This document shows, piece after piece, positions 9,960 through 19,157 of a stretch of 64,000 nt of DNA. The stretch comes from CAINVV01 sp963663005. GTDB lineage: Bacteria > Bacteroidota > Bacteroidia > Bacteroidales > Prolixibacteraceae. The stretch is taken from contig CAXXHH010000008.1 of assembly GCA_963663005.2 (NCBI GenBank), positions 1 to 64,000 of the forward strand, read 5' to 3'. A model generated the notes under the pieces. It saw only the letters and a program-made list of their open reading frames with translations. It was not told the origin of the DNA and did not search any database. Each line of letters begins with the position of its first letter. Within the stretch, counting starts at the first letter, position 1. Position numbers and translations under genes: made by a program.

Positions 9960-9988
9960 TTGTTTATAAAATTCTTTTTATACGTTTG
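9960..9988 (+). promoter_or_regulatory. Bacteroidota-type promoter for the MFS-pgmB-GH65-susA genes
   Basis: TTG at 9960-9962, an 18-base spacer and TACGTTTG at 9981-9988 match the TTTG/TAnnTTTG promoter of Bacteroidota. Transcription would start near 9995 and give a leader of about 175 bases before the MFS start at 10170. Confidence 0.6.
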
Positions 9989-10021
9989 TACACGAAAATC
10001 ATTTGTTTCGTCTCCAAAAAT

Positions 10022-10129
10022 TCATGTCCATCCGGGCATGAGATCCCATTTTTACCATTTCAGTGAGATCTTTTGTTAATCGATAAGGTCTAGGGTTATT
10101 CTGTTTAATCGGCGTATTTTTATGCCGAT
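10022..10129 (+). promoter_or_regulatory. Two hairpins in the MFS gene leader
   Basis: The first hairpin (10022-10041) pairs TCATGTCC with GGGCATGA around loop ATCC. The second (10108-10129) pairs ATCGGCGTA with TATGCCGAT around loop TTTT; each stem has one G-T pair. Both lie between the likely transcription start near 9995 and the ATG at 10170, with no U-tract, so they look like leader structure and not a terminator. Confidence 0.4.
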
Positions 10130-10169
10130 ATACCTTTTAACCACAGACTTTAAAAACCAAATTTTCACT

Positions 10170-11489
10170 ATGGCAAAAAAACCTATGCTATCGTTTTGGC
10201 AAATCTGGAATATGAGTTTCGGATTCATGGGAGTACAAATAGGCTACTCCCTACAAAACGGAAACACAAGCAGGATCCTCTCTGCACTTGGCTCCGATGT
10301 GGGCCACCTGAACTATTTCTGGCTGGCGGCGCCAATTGCAGGATTAATCGTACAGCCAATCATTGGTCTCTCCAGCGACAAAACCTGGACCCGCCTGGGT
10401 CGGAGGATTCCATTTATCCTTGCGGGAGCAATCGTTTCTGCTCTGGCGATGTTTTTTATGCCAAATTCCGAATTCTTCGCACACCTGGTTCCACCCTTGT
10501 TTTTTGGCGCGGCGATGTTGTTGTTGATGGATACCTCCTTCAATGTTACCATGCAGCCATTCAGATCCCTCGTTGGCGATATGGTGTCTGAAGAACAGCG
10601 AAATATCGGCTTTTCGATTCAGGCATTTCTTATTAATGCAGGCGCTGTGGTTGGATCCATACTCCCTTTCCTGCTGACATGGTTAGGCGTTTCCAACGTC
10701 CCTGCCGCGGGAGAGAAAGTGGCGCCGACCGTTGTCTGGGCCTTCTATTTTGGCGGGGGGGCTTTGCTTCTGACCGTATTATGGACCGCCTTTACCACCA
10801 AAGAATATTCGCCGAAAGAATATGCCAAATACAATAACCTCGAAAGCACGGACAAGGAGAGAACCTCTTTCATTTCCCTGCTGAAAGAAATACCGGGAAC
10901 AATGTTGCAACTGGCTTTCGTGCAGTTCTTTTCCTGGTTTGCACTATTTATGATGTGGGTATATACAACTCCCGCAATTGCACAAAATGTATGGAATACC
11001 TTGCCTGAAGACGGCACCTCAGCCGGATTCAATGAAGCCGGAAACTGGGTCGGCGTAATTTTCGCGGGATATAGCATCTTTGGCGCATTGTTCTCCCTGG
11101 TAATGGCAAAATTTGCCACCCGATTCGGGAGGAAGCCCATTTATTTCACCTCGTTGTTACTTGGCGGAATCGGACTTCTCTCCATGGTATTCATCAAGAA
11201 TCAATATGGACTTATCGGTTCAATGGTTGGTGTCGGAATTGCATGGGCGGCTATCCTGGCGATGCCTTACGCCATGCTCTCAGCCTCCCTTCCACCAGCT
11301 AAAATGGGTGTTTACATGGGGATTTTCAATGCAACTATCACCATTCCGCAAATTACTGCCGGACTATTAGGCAGTATAATTCTGACGCTGCTGGGAGGCC
11401 ATGCGGTCTACATGTTGGGATTGGCAGGAGCGAGTATGCTTCTGGCAGGTATATCAGTATTATTCATAAAAGAACACAAAGAAGCATAA
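10170..11489 (+). CDS. MFS sugar transporter (maltose/SLC45-GPH type)
   Basis: This inner-membrane carrier of 439 residues (from the chosen start) has about 12 membrane helices. The motif SSDKTWTRLGRRIPFI between helices 2 and 3 is the family signature of sucrose/maltose-type MFS carriers, and a second one (FATRFGRKPIYF) lies between helices 8 and 9. It would carry maltose or short malto-oligosaccharides from periplasm to cytoplasm, feeding the phosphorylase encoded just downstream. I chose ATG at 10170 (MAKKPMLSFWQIWN) over an upstream in-frame start at 10122, because the latter would begin inside a leader hairpin and add a non-hydrophobic extension. The pgmB gene starts 16 bases after its stop. 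Confidence 0.88.
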   Translation: MAKKPMLSFWQIWNMSFGFMGVQIGYSLQNGNTSRILSALGSDVGHLNYFWLAAPIAGLIVQPIIGLSSDKTWTRLGRRIPFILAGAIVSALAMFFMPNSEFFAHLVPPLFFGAAMLLLMDTSFNVTMQPFRSLVGDMVSEEQRNIGFSIQAFLINAGAVVGSILPFLLTWLGVSNVPAAGEKVAPTVVWAFYFGGGALLLTVLWTAFTTKEYSPKEYAKYNNLESTDKERTSFISLLKEIPGTMLQLAFVQFFSWFALFMMWVYTTPAIAQNVWNTLPEDGTSAGFNEAGNWVGVIFAGYSIFGALFSLVMAKFATRFGRKPIYFTSLLLGGIGLLSMVFIKNQYGLIGSMVGVGIAWAAILAMPYAMLSASLPPAKMGVYMGIFNATITIPQITAGLLGSIILTLLGGHAVYMLGLAGASMLLAGISVLFIKEHKEA

Positions 11490-11505
11490 AAGAGCAGAGC
11501 CTGTT

Positions 11506-12165
11506 ATGAGTATGAAAATCAAAGCTTGTCTGTTTGATTTGGACGGTGTAATTGTCGACACTGCCAAATATCACTTTATCGCCTGGAAAGAGATGGCGTC
11601 GGAGTTGGGCTTTGACTTCTCTGAACAGGAAAATGAGCTCCTGAAAGGGGTTAGCAGGATGCGATCCCTGGATATTTTACTTGGATTAGGAAAAATCGAA
11701 AAGTCGGCCGAGGAGAAGCTTCTGTTGGCCGATACGAAGAATAAACGCTACCTCGAGTACGTCAATCAAATGACGGAAGATGAAATATTACCGGGAGTTT
11801 CCCGGTTTCTGGATGACCTGCGTAGCAACGCAATGCTCATCGCACTTGGCTCTGCCAGTAAAAATGCCCCGTTGATTCTGGAAAGGATTCACCTTTCGGA
11901 GAAATTCGACGCCATCGTTGATGGAAATTCTGTTTCTAAAGCGAAACCAGATCCTGAAGTCTTTTTGAGATGCGCTCAACTGCTGAAGGTTGAGCCGAAA
12001 GAGTGTCTGGTTTTTGAAGACGCCCAGGCAGGGATTGATGCCGCTCTTAATGGCGGAATGCACGTCATCGGAGTCGGCTCGTCTGACAATTTATCCTATG
12101 CTGACTACATTATACCCGGTTTCAGAAAAATGGATTTTGAATTATTGTCAAAATGGTTCATATAA
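11506..12165 (+). CDS. pgmB: Beta-phosphoglucomutase, HAD superfamily
   Basis: The protein has 219 residues. HAD motif I is FDLDGVIVDT (nucleophile Asp11, acid/base Asp13), motif II is in GSASKNAP, the motif III Lys is in KAKPDPEVFL and motif IV is FEDAQAGIDAA. The alpha-helical cap (about 17-85) with KGVSRMRSLD is typical of beta-phosphoglucomutase. It interconverts beta-glucose 1-phosphate and glucose 6-phosphate in the cytoplasm. The neighbouring GH65 phosphorylase makes exactly this beta-anomer, which strongly supports the call over a generic HAD phosphatase. It is in one transcription unit with the MFS gene (16-base gap). Confidence 0.9.
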   Translation: MSMKIKACLFDLDGVIVDTAKYHFIAWKEMASELGFDFSEQENELLKGVSRMRSLDILLGLGKIEKSAEEKLLLADTKNKRYLEYVNQMTEDEILPGVSRFLDDLRSNAMLIALGSASKNAPLILERIHLSEKFDAIVDGNSVSKAKPDPEVFLRCAQLLKVEPKECLVFEDAQAGIDAALNGGMHVIGVGSSDNLSYADYIIPGFRKMDFELLSKWFI

Positions 12166-12369
12166 ATACGCCGGATGTATGGCGCCCCTTTGCGGTCGCC
12201 GGAACAGAAGGCAGGAGAACGAAGCTCTTTGATCGCAAAGCTTTTGTCTCCATTGTAATGTGTTATTAAATGAGCAACAAATGAAATCCTCATGAGCAAC
12301 TGCTCACCAAAGAAGGTGTTTATTGCCTTGAGGGTTCCATACGGCAAATGAAAAACAAATAATACGCTG
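12166..12369 (+). other. Intergenic region between pgmB and the GH65 gene
   Basis: I see no gene in these 204 bases. They hold a short stem CTTTG-ATCG-CAAAG with a following CTTTTG (12227-12246), a 14-base palindrome TGAGCAACTGCTCA (12293-12306), and near the end the segment TTCCATACGGCAA (12336-12348) that recurs at 56088-56100. A weak terminator or attenuator is possible, so the GH65 gene may also have its own start signals. Confidence 0.4.
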
Positions 12370-14694
12370 ATGAAGTCTTACATCGTTCACGACGGATGGA
12401 AAATCATTGAGGATGGGTTTCATCCGGAACACAATAAAATCTCGGAGAGCCTGATGAGCCTTGGTAATGGGCGAATGGGGCACCGAGCCAATTTTGAAGA
12501 GAAATACACGGGTCTTACCCTGCCGGGAAGCTACGTGGCAGGCGTCTATTATCCCGACAAAACAAGGGTTGGCTGGTGGAAAAACGGCTATCCTGAATAC
12601 TTTGCCAAAGTACTCAACGCGGCGAACTGGATCGGCATAGATATTTGGATCGGGAATATCGTTCTGGATCTCCATCAATGTAAGATCCTCCATTTCCGAC
12701 GGGAACTGGATATGAGGAACAGCCTGCTCGATCGTACATTCACGGCCGAACTCGCCGATGGAAAGCAGGTCAAAGTGACGGCACAACGGTTTGTCAGCAT
12801 CAGCCAAACCGAAATCGGAGCCATCCGATATACCATTGAAGCGTTGAATTTCTCAGAAAAAATAACCGTCTCTCCTTACATCGATTTCGATATCGTCAAC
12901 GTCGATTCCAATTACGATGAAAAATTTTGGGATGAGGTCTGCAAATCGGTTGCGCAAGGAGAGGGATATATAACCGCTGAAGTGCGGAAGACCTTCTTTC
13001 AGGTCTGTACCGGGATGAAATTTAAACTGATCAAAAACGGGAAAGTACTACCCTTTCATGCCGATCTCGAGGAACGTCAAAAATTCGTCTCCAACATCGT
13101 TGCTGTAGAGATGAATCAGGGAGACCGGCTCACAGTTGAAAAATACGGCGTAAATCTATCCTCTGAAAATTGCGAAAAGAGTAAGTTGAATGAAGTTGCC
13201 GCTCAGCATCTGGACGATGCATTCGTGATTGGCTATGATCGGCTGTTGAAGAACCATTCCGAATTATGGCACAAGAAATGGGAAACCAGCGATATTTTGG
13301 TGAAAGGTGATCTGGCGGCTCAACAGGGCATCCGATTCAACATATTCCAACTGCAGCAAACCTACTCCGGTGAAGATGAAAGGCTAAATATCGGACCAAA
13401 AGGATTTACCGGCGAGAAATACGGCGGATCTACCTACTGGGATACGGAAGCCTATTGCATTCCGTTTTACCTTGCAACAGCGCCTCAGCAAGTGGCCCGA
13501 AACCTCCTGTCGTACCGCCACAAACATCTCCAAAAGGCTATTGAAAACGGAGCAAAGCTTGGGTTCAATCATGGCGCCGCCCTCTATCCGATGGTGACGA
13601 TGAATGGGGAAGAGTGCCATAACGAATGGGAAATCACGTTCGAGGAGGTGCACCGCAACGGCGCCATTGCCTTTGCCATTTATGACTATCTCCGGTACAC
13701 CGGGGATAAAGAATACCTCATGCCGAGAGGTTTTGAGGTTCTTCTGGGAATATCCCGCTTTTGGGCACAGCGTGTCAACTGGTCGGAAGCCAAACAAAAA
13801 TATGTAATGCTGGGCGTGACAGGCCCTAATGAATATGAGAACAATGTAAACAACAACTATCATACCAACCGGATCGCTCAGTGGACCTTAAAATATACCA
13901 TGCAGGTTATTGAGATGCTGAAAAAAGAACATCCTGAAGCATATGAAGATTTAAAGAAAAAATGGAATTTCACCGAGGAAGCAGAGACGTTGGTTTGGAA
14001 AGACATTGTGGAGAAGATCTACTTTGCGTATGATCCTTCACTCGATATTTTCTTACAACAGGACGGCTTTCTGGATAAGGAACTAATCCCGGCTGCCGAT
14101 CTTCCGAAGAATGAACGCCCGTTAAACCAAAATTGGTCGTGGGACCGCATCCTGCGCTCACCCTACATCAAGCAGGCAGACACGCTCCAGAGTTTTTTCC
14201 TTTTCGAGAAGGAATACGATATAGCAACCATCAAACGCCACTTCGATTTTTATGAGCCGCTGACGGTGCACGAATCGTCGTTGTCGCCCTGCATCCACAC
14301 CATTCTGGCTGCATTAATCGGCTATCCCGAAAAGGCGTACGAACTATATCTGCGCACAGCCAGACTGGACCTCGACGACTACAACAACGACACGGAGGAC
14401 GGATGCCACATCACTTCAATGGGGGGCACCTGGATGTCTTTTGTGCAAGGATTTGGGGGTATGAGGATCAAAAACGATCGCCTCTGCTTCGCTCCTATCC
14501 TTCCGGAAAAATGGGAAGGCTATTCTTTCCGCATCAATTTCAGGGGCGCTACGATTAAAATTGAGGTGAATCAGCACTCCGTAATTTTCGAGAACCATTC
14601 GTCCCGAAAAATCGCAATTGAGGTATACGGGAAAGAGCAGGTTATCTCTCCCAACAGCCAATTGAACTCAGAACTTATCCAACAGAAAAAGTGA
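12370..14694 (+). CDS. GH65 glycoside phosphorylase, probably maltose phosphorylase
   Basis: This is a cytoplasmic enzyme of 774 residues. It has the GH65 layout: N-terminal beta-sandwich (about 1-270), a linker, an (alpha/alpha)6 catalytic barrel (about 320-690) and a small C-terminal beta domain. The catalytic acid is Glu488 in GVTGPNEYE, and the phosphate/glucose-site motif KQADTLQSFFLF is also present. Maltose phosphorylase splits maltose with phosphate into glucose and beta-glucose 1-phosphate. The preceding beta-phosphoglucomutase uses that product, which is why maltose is the best guess; trehalose or kojibiose phosphorylase would need the same partner and cannot be excluded from sequence alone. 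There is no signal peptide. The susA-like gene follows after 31 bases. Confidence 0.87.
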   Translation: MKSYIVHDGWKIIEDGFHPEHNKISESLMSLGNGRMGHRANFEEKYTGLTLPGSYVAGVYYPDKTRVGWWKNGYPEYFAKVLNAANWIGIDIWIGNIVLDLHQCKILHFRRELDMRNSLLDRTFTAELADGKQVKVTAQRFVSISQTEIGAIRYTIEALNFSEKITVSPYIDFDIVNVDSNYDEKFWDEVCKSVAQGEGYITAEVRKTFFQVCTGMKFKLIKNGKVLPFHADLEERQKFVSNIVAVEMNQGDRLTVEKYGVNLSSENCEKSKLNEVAAQHLDDAFVIGYDRLLKNHSELWHKKWETSDILVKGDLAAQQGIRFNIFQLQQTYSGEDERLNIGPKGFTGEKYGGSTYWDTEAYCIPFYLATAPQQVARNLLSYRHKHLQKAIENGAKLGFNHGAALYPMVTMNGEECHNEWEITFEEVHRNGAIAFAIYDYLRYTGDKEYLMPRGFEVLLGISRFWAQRVNWSEAKQKYVMLGVTGPNEYENNVNNNYHTNRIAQWTLKYTMQVIEMLKKEHPEAYEDLKKKWNFTEEAETLVWKDIVEKIYFAYDPSLDIFLQQDGFLDKELIPAADLPKNERPLNQNWSWDRILRSPYIKQADTLQSFFLFEKEYDIATIKRHFDFYEPLTVHESSLSPCIHTILAALIGYPEKAYELYLRTARLDLDDYNNDTEDGCHITSMGGTWMSFVQGFGGMRIKNDRLCFAPILPEKWEGYSFRINFRGATIKIEVNQHSVIFENHSSRKIAIEVYGKEQVISPNSQLNSELIQQKK

Positions 14695-14725
14695 AAAGTG
14701 AAAAATATAAAATGAAAAATATAAA

Positions 14726-16591
14726 ATGAAAAGAAACATCGCATTTTTTGTGCAAACAGCTCTGCTTGTTCTCTTTTGCACGGCAACATATGCAAAACAA
14801 GCAGTCAAACCTTCGCTGGAGCGCGTGGAGCCCTCATTTTGGTGGGTCGGTTTTAAGAATCCCAACCTTCAGTTATTGGTTCACGGAGACCAGATTTCTA
14901 CGACCAAACCCGTTATCAGCTATCCGGGCGTTTCGCTCGAATCGGTGGTTTCCGTGGAGAATCCGAATTATCTCTTCCTAAATCTAAAACTGGCTACAAA
15001 TGCCCTGCCGGGAAAGTTTGTCATTCAGTTTATGCTGAATGGGAAAGAGGTGCAATCGTACGCGTATGAGCTCAAGGCGCGTGAAGCGAATTCTGCCAAC
15101 CGCATTGGATTCAACAGCTCAGACGTGCTCTACCTTATCATGCCCGACCGGTTTGCCAATGGCGATCCGTCGAACGACTCAAATCCTGCAATGGCCGATA
15201 AGCTGAATCAGGCTAATCAGTACGGTCGTCATGGAGGTGATATTAAGGGAATGCGCGATCACCTTGATTACGTCGCAGATCAGGGATATACAGCACTTTG
15301 GCTTAATCCGGTACTCGAAAATGATATGCCGGAGGCCTCCTATCACGGATATGCCACGACCGATTTTTACCGTGTCGACAGACGTTTCGGCAGCAACGAA
15401 GACTACAGACAGTTGGGCGTTGAGGCGCAGAAGAAAGGTATTAAGATGATCATGGATATGATTTTTAACCATTGTGGTACCGGACACTGGTGGATGAAAG
15501 ATCTTCCCACCAAAGACTGGCTCAATGCTGATTCCAAAACAATTACCAATCACCGCAAGTCTGTACAGCAGGATCCCTATGGCGCACAACGCGACAAAGA
15601 TGAATTCCATGACGGATGGTTTGTCTCCGCAATGCCCGATCTGAATCAACGTAATCCGTTCATGGCCAGATATCTGATACAGAACTCCATCTGGTGGATC
15701 GAGTACGTCGGACTCGCAGGCATCCGTATGGACACTTACCCATACCCTGATCCGGCGATGATGGCCGAATGGACCAGGGAAGTGATGGATGAATATCCGC
15801 ATTTCAACATCGTGGGAGAAGAATGGAATACCAATCAGGTTCAGGTATCATACTGGCAAAGAGGGAAGGTTAATCCGGATGGTTACCGCTCCTGGATGCC
15901 TAGTTTGATGGACTTCCCGTTGCAGGATGGCATCGTCAGGGCATTCTCCGAAAAGGAGGGCTGGAGCGAAGGCATCAACAGGTTATACGATGTGCTGGCA
16001 CTTGATTTCCTTTATCCCGATCCGCAGAGCCTGGTCGTTTTTGCCGACAACCACGACACAGAACGATTCTTTACCGCAATCCACGAAGACTTTAGCAAAT
16101 ACAAAATGGCGATGGCCTACCTGATGACAATCCGTGGGATTCCTCAGATCTACTATGGCAGCGATATCCTGATGACTGGCCGAAAAAGCGATGGTGATGG
16201 TACGTTGCGCAAAAATTTCCCGGGCGGATGGGCCGGCGATAAAATCAACGGATTTACCGGCGAAGGATTAACCCCTCAGCAAAAGGAAGCACAGCAATAC
16301 CTGAAAAAACTGATCACCTGGCGCAAGGGCAAAGAGGTGATTCATACCGGCAAAATGCTGCACTACCTGCCAAAAGAAGGCGTCTATGCTTTCTTCCGTT
16401 ACAATGAGAAAGAGAACATCATGGTAATTTTTAACAACAGTGCCGATGAGAAACCGTTCAAAACTTCCCATTACAGCCAGGGACTTAAAGGAGCAACCAA
16501 AGGCTTTGAGGTAATCTCAGGGAAATCGGTGGATGACCTGACGGCGTTAAAAATACCGGCTCACTCAGCGATGATTTTGGAGCTAAAATAA
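14726..16591 (+). CDS. susA: SusA-like periplasmic neopullulanase/cyclomaltodextrinase, GH13
   Basis: The enzyme has 621 residues and a signal peptide (cleaved near TYAKQ). It carries the cyclomaltodextrinase-type N-terminal beta domain (RVEPSFWWVGFKNPNLQLL, about 32-120), then the GH13 barrel with the four conserved regions: DMIFNHCG, GIRMDTYPYPD (nucleophile Asp336), IVGEEW (acid/base Glu365) and FADNHDTER. It would cut imported malto-oligosaccharides and cyclodextrins in the periplasm to maltose and glucose, matching SusA in length and layout. It is the last gene of the plus arm, 31 bases after the GH65 gene. The spacer is an AAAATATAAAATG-type tandem repeat that places AT-rich sequence in front of the start. 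Confidence 0.92.
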   Translation: MKRNIAFFVQTALLVLFCTATYAKQAVKPSLERVEPSFWWVGFKNPNLQLLVHGDQISTTKPVISYPGVSLESVVSVENPNYLFLNLKLATNALPGKFVIQFMLNGKEVQSYAYELKAREANSANRIGFNSSDVLYLIMPDRFANGDPSNDSNPAMADKLNQANQYGRHGGDIKGMRDHLDYVADQGYTALWLNPVLENDMPEASYHGYATTDFYRVDRRFGSNEDYRQLGVEAQKKGIKMIMDMIFNHCGTGHWWMKDLPTKDWLNADSKTITNHRKSVQQDPYGAQRDKDEFHDGWFVSAMPDLNQRNPFMARYLIQNSIWWIEYVGLAGIRMDTYPYPDPAMMAEWTREVMDEYPHFNIVGEEWNTNQVQVSYWQRGKVNPDGYRSWMPSLMDFPLQDGIVRAFSEKEGWSEGINRLYDVLALDFLYPDPQSLVVFADNHDTERFFTAIHEDFSKYKMAMAYLMTIRGIPQIYYGSDILMTGRKSDGDGTLRKNFPGGWAGDKINGFTGEGLTPQQKEAQQYLKKLITWRKGKEVIHTGKMLHYLPKEGVYAFFRYNEKENIMVIFNNSADEKPFKTSHYSQGLKGATKGFEVISGKSVDDLTALKIPAHSAMILELK

Positions 16592-16610
16592 TACGCCAAT
16601 CCTATGCAAT

Positions 16611-16643
16611 GATGCACTCCGACTATTCGTACCGGAGTGCATC
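16611..16643. terminator. Hairpin between convergent susA and permease 1
   Basis: Perfect 11-base arms GATGCACTCCG and CGGAGTGCATC are separated by 11 bases. One arm is the coding sequence for the DALR end of permease 1, and the loop contains its stop codon (16623-16625). The hairpin can serve both converging transcripts. There is no U-tract on either side, so termination is inferred from position. Confidence 0.5.
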
Positions 16644-19001
16644 TACTGGATTTCGTACGGCAACTTTCAGCACGTGGTAACTGATCGTGCCGAATGCAAC
16701 AAAAGCTACCAGGCCAAACGCCAGCAGGAATTCGTCTATTGACAATGGCTCTTTGTACGCTCCCGGCATGGTTTTGTAAATGTACCAAGCTGCCGGACAG
16801 GCTACCAACGAAGAGAATCCCAATAATCCGATTACTTCGGTTGAAAGCTGTTTATAGATTGCCCCAACCGAACTGCCGAGAACTTTCCGGATTCCAATTT
16901 CTTTCGTGCGGCGTTTCGTAGTAAATATGATCAGTCCGAACAATCCCATTGAGGAGATAATGAGCGTCACGATGGCAAAAAAGAAGAAAATCCGTTTCAT
17001 TGATTGCCAAAAGGAGATGGCTCCATCCAGAAAGAATATCACCTTAAAGTCCTTGAATTCAAATGGATCATTTGGAAATACCGCTTCCAGTTCACTGGTT
17101 ACCAATCTTCTGGCATTCTGCTGATTACCTGGCGTAAATCGCACGGTAAGAAGTTTTGTGCCAGAAAGTTCATTCTGTGCGAGAAACATCACATAGGTTG
17201 GAATAGGGTTGTGCACCGAATATGGATGGAAATCTTTCACAACCCCGATCACAGGATAGGGCTTTCCAAAAAGAAATAGCTGCTTCCCTATCGGATCCTT
17301 CCACCGAAAAACCTTGAGCGCAGTTTCATTAATGATACATCCCTTGTTATCCGATGGGTACTCTTTGGAAAAATTCCGACCGTAAACCAATTTCAAATTA
17401 TAGGTGGGGATAAAATCATAATTGACATAATTACGACTCACCATCTCTTTTTCATCGGGAGCTGCCCCTTCCCACGAAACGTATCCTCCGATATTACCCT
17501 GAAACGGAATGGTGCTCGAAAAAGAGGCATCCACAATCTCAGGATGTCTTAGCAATCTTTGTCTGATAGTCTCAAAATCAATATTTTCCTTTGCATTCAC
17601 CTCTGAGAAAATGATGTTCTTGTTGTCAAATCCCAAATCCTTATTCAGGATGAAATTAACATGACGATAGAGAATAAAGCTCACAATCAGCATAAACAGC
17701 GAAATGGAAAACTGAGTCGTGGTGAGTATCTTTTTCAAGCTTATCGACCTTCCTGTACCAGCAAAAACTTTCCCCTTCAATACTTTTACCGGATTATATG
17801 CCGCCAGTACAAACGACGGATACAAGCCCGAAAGTATGCCAGAAAGGAGCGCTACCAAAAGTACGATCCAGATCAATTGCCAATTATTCAGGATTGAAAA
17901 TTCGACGTCCTTCTGAAGAATGGTACTCATCAACGGAGAAAGTCCCTGTGCCAGAAGCATACCAAGAAGCATGGCAAGAAATGTAATGAATATGGTTTCT
18001 GCGAGAAACTGCGATGCGATCGCCTGTCTGGAAAACCCGACCACTTTTTTAATACCTATTTCACAAGCCCTGCGTGTGGAATTCGCTAACGACAAATTCA
18101 CATAGTTTACACAGGAAAGTATCAAAACCAGAATTCCTGCCAACGACAGCACAGATAGACCGACATACATGTCTGACTGTTTGTTGGGTGAAAAATGATG
18201 TTTGGAAAGCGGATGCAGGTATGGGCTGGATTTCTCATAGTTCTTCACATTTTTAAATGCATCCTTGATTTTTGCCTCAACCGATCTGGGGTCCGTTCCC
18301 TTTTTCAGGAGCACATAATTATCATTGTCGATGTAGGTCCAATCGTCCCGAAATCCCTTTCTGGCGGCCAATATTTCATAGGTGCTCAACGAAATAAGGA
18401 AAGTAGGCCGAAGACTGGAGTTGTCTGGAAAATCGGCATAAACGGCTGAAACGGTGAGTGGAAAACGCTTCCCTACCACCACCTGTTTGCCAACCGAACC
18501 TCCATTGGGAAACAGCTTCTTTTCAAATGTCTCTGAAAGAGCGATTGTATTGGGTTCTACGAGTGCATTTCGTTCGGATCCGGCTTTAAGCTGAATGGTG
18601 AAAATATCAAAGATGGAGTTTTCGCTGAAATAACCGCCCTTTTCGTAGAGCTGTCCGCCATCCGGCAAGGTAAAAAACTGACCGCCTCCCTGTCCGCCGG
18701 AGATTTCCCGCATCAACAGTACTTGTTCAACTTCAGGCTGATCAGCCATCAAATGATACCGAAAAGCTGCAGGACTGAAGGTGCAATAATTCGTTGGGTA
18801 TGAATCTTCCTGTTTTGTCTGAACCCTATAGATCCGTTCGAAATTCTTATTGAACTTGTCATAACTGAACTCGTAGCTTACCACCATGCCCAATAAAATG
18901 AAGGTAGTAAAACCGACCGAGAGATTAGCCAGGTTGATCATGGAGAATATCTTGTCACGTAAGATATTTCTGTGTAGGGTCGTCAAAAAATGTTTAATCA
19001 T
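16623..19001 (-). CDS. Double FtsX/MacB-type ABC permease 1 of 12
   Basis: The 792-residue inner-membrane protein is the fusion of two MacB-like halves. It starts with a short cytosolic helix, TM1 (about 20-43) and a large periplasmic domain (about 44-285). A three-helix FtsX domain follows (about 290-420), then TM5, a second periplasmic domain (about 450-650) and a final FtsX domain. Family marks are CEIGIKKVVG in half one, the periplasmic VIGVVKDFHPYSVH, KEIGIRKVLGSS in half two and the C-terminal RNPVDALRYE. Such permeases move no sugar; they transmit ATPase strokes to the periplasm to drive export or envelope stress responses. This is one of the three most divergent copies at its 3' end. 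The start at 19001 (MIKHFLTTLHRN) is preferred over one 16 codons upstream because it matches the N-termini of its relatives. Substrate unknown. Confidence 0.88.
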   Translation of the reverse strand: MIKHFLTTLHRNILRDKIFSMINLANLSVGFTTFILLGMVVSYEFSYDKFNKNFERIYRVQTKQEDSYPTNYCTFSPAAFRYHLMADQPEVEQVLLMREISGGQGGGQFFTLPDGGQLYEKGGYFSENSIFDIFTIQLKAGSERNALVEPNTIALSETFEKKLFPNGGSVGKQVVVGKRFPLTVSAVYADFPDNSSLRPTFLISLSTYEILAARKGFRDDWTYIDNDNYVLLKKGTDPRSVEAKIKDAFKNVKNYEKSSPYLHPLSKHHFSPNKQSDMYVGLSVLSLAGILVLILSCVNYVNLSLANSTRRACEIGIKKVVGFSRQAIASQFLAETIFITFLAMLLGMLLAQGLSPLMSTILQKDVEFSILNNWQLIWIVLLVALLSGILSGLYPSFVLAAYNPVKVLKGKVFAGTGRSISLKKILTTTQFSISLFMLIVSFILYRHVNFILNKDLGFDNKNIIFSEVNAKENIDFETIRQRLLRHPEIVDASFSSTIPFQGNIGGYVSWEGAAPDEKEMVSRNYVNYDFIPTYNLKLVYGRNFSKEYPSDNKGCIINETALKVFRWKDPIGKQLFLFGKPYPVIGVVKDFHPYSVHNPIPTYVMFLAQNELSGTKLLTVRFTPGNQQNARRLVTSELEAVFPNDPFEFKDFKVIFFLDGAISFWQSMKRIFFFFAIVTLIISSMGLFGLIIFTTKRRTKEIGIRKVLGSSVGAIYKQLSTEVIGLLGFSSLVACPAAWYIYKTMPGAYKEPLSIDEFLLAFGLVAFVAFGTISYHVLKVAVRNPVDALRYE

Positions 19002-19106
19002 ATTCTGGTGATTTATTCTGTTGTTCCCAAAAAAATATTCAGAAATCATGCCAGAAATATATCAATTTATTATTCAGATACTTACGATCTATATTTAATA
19101 TTTATG

Positions 19107-19123
19107 TGTCAATTTATTTGACA
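19107..19123. promoter_or_regulatory. TGTCAA inverted repeat upstream of permease 1
   Basis: TGTCAA and TTGACA arms flank TTTAT in the 156-base AT-rich spacer between permeases 2 and 1. It might be an operator or a weak hairpin. No promoter box was recognised beside it. Confidence 0.25.
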
Positions 19124-19157
19124 GTTTTAACTTCATTTATGACAAATTTTTTAACCA

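Noticed and set aside
10122..10169. Upstream start for the MFS transporter
   Set aside because: It begins inside a leader hairpin and adds 16 residues absent from the typical N-terminus; ATG 10170 fits better.
15179..15802. 207-codon open frame on the minus strand
   Set aside because: It is opposite the GH13 catalytic motifs of susA and has no credible start signals or domain.
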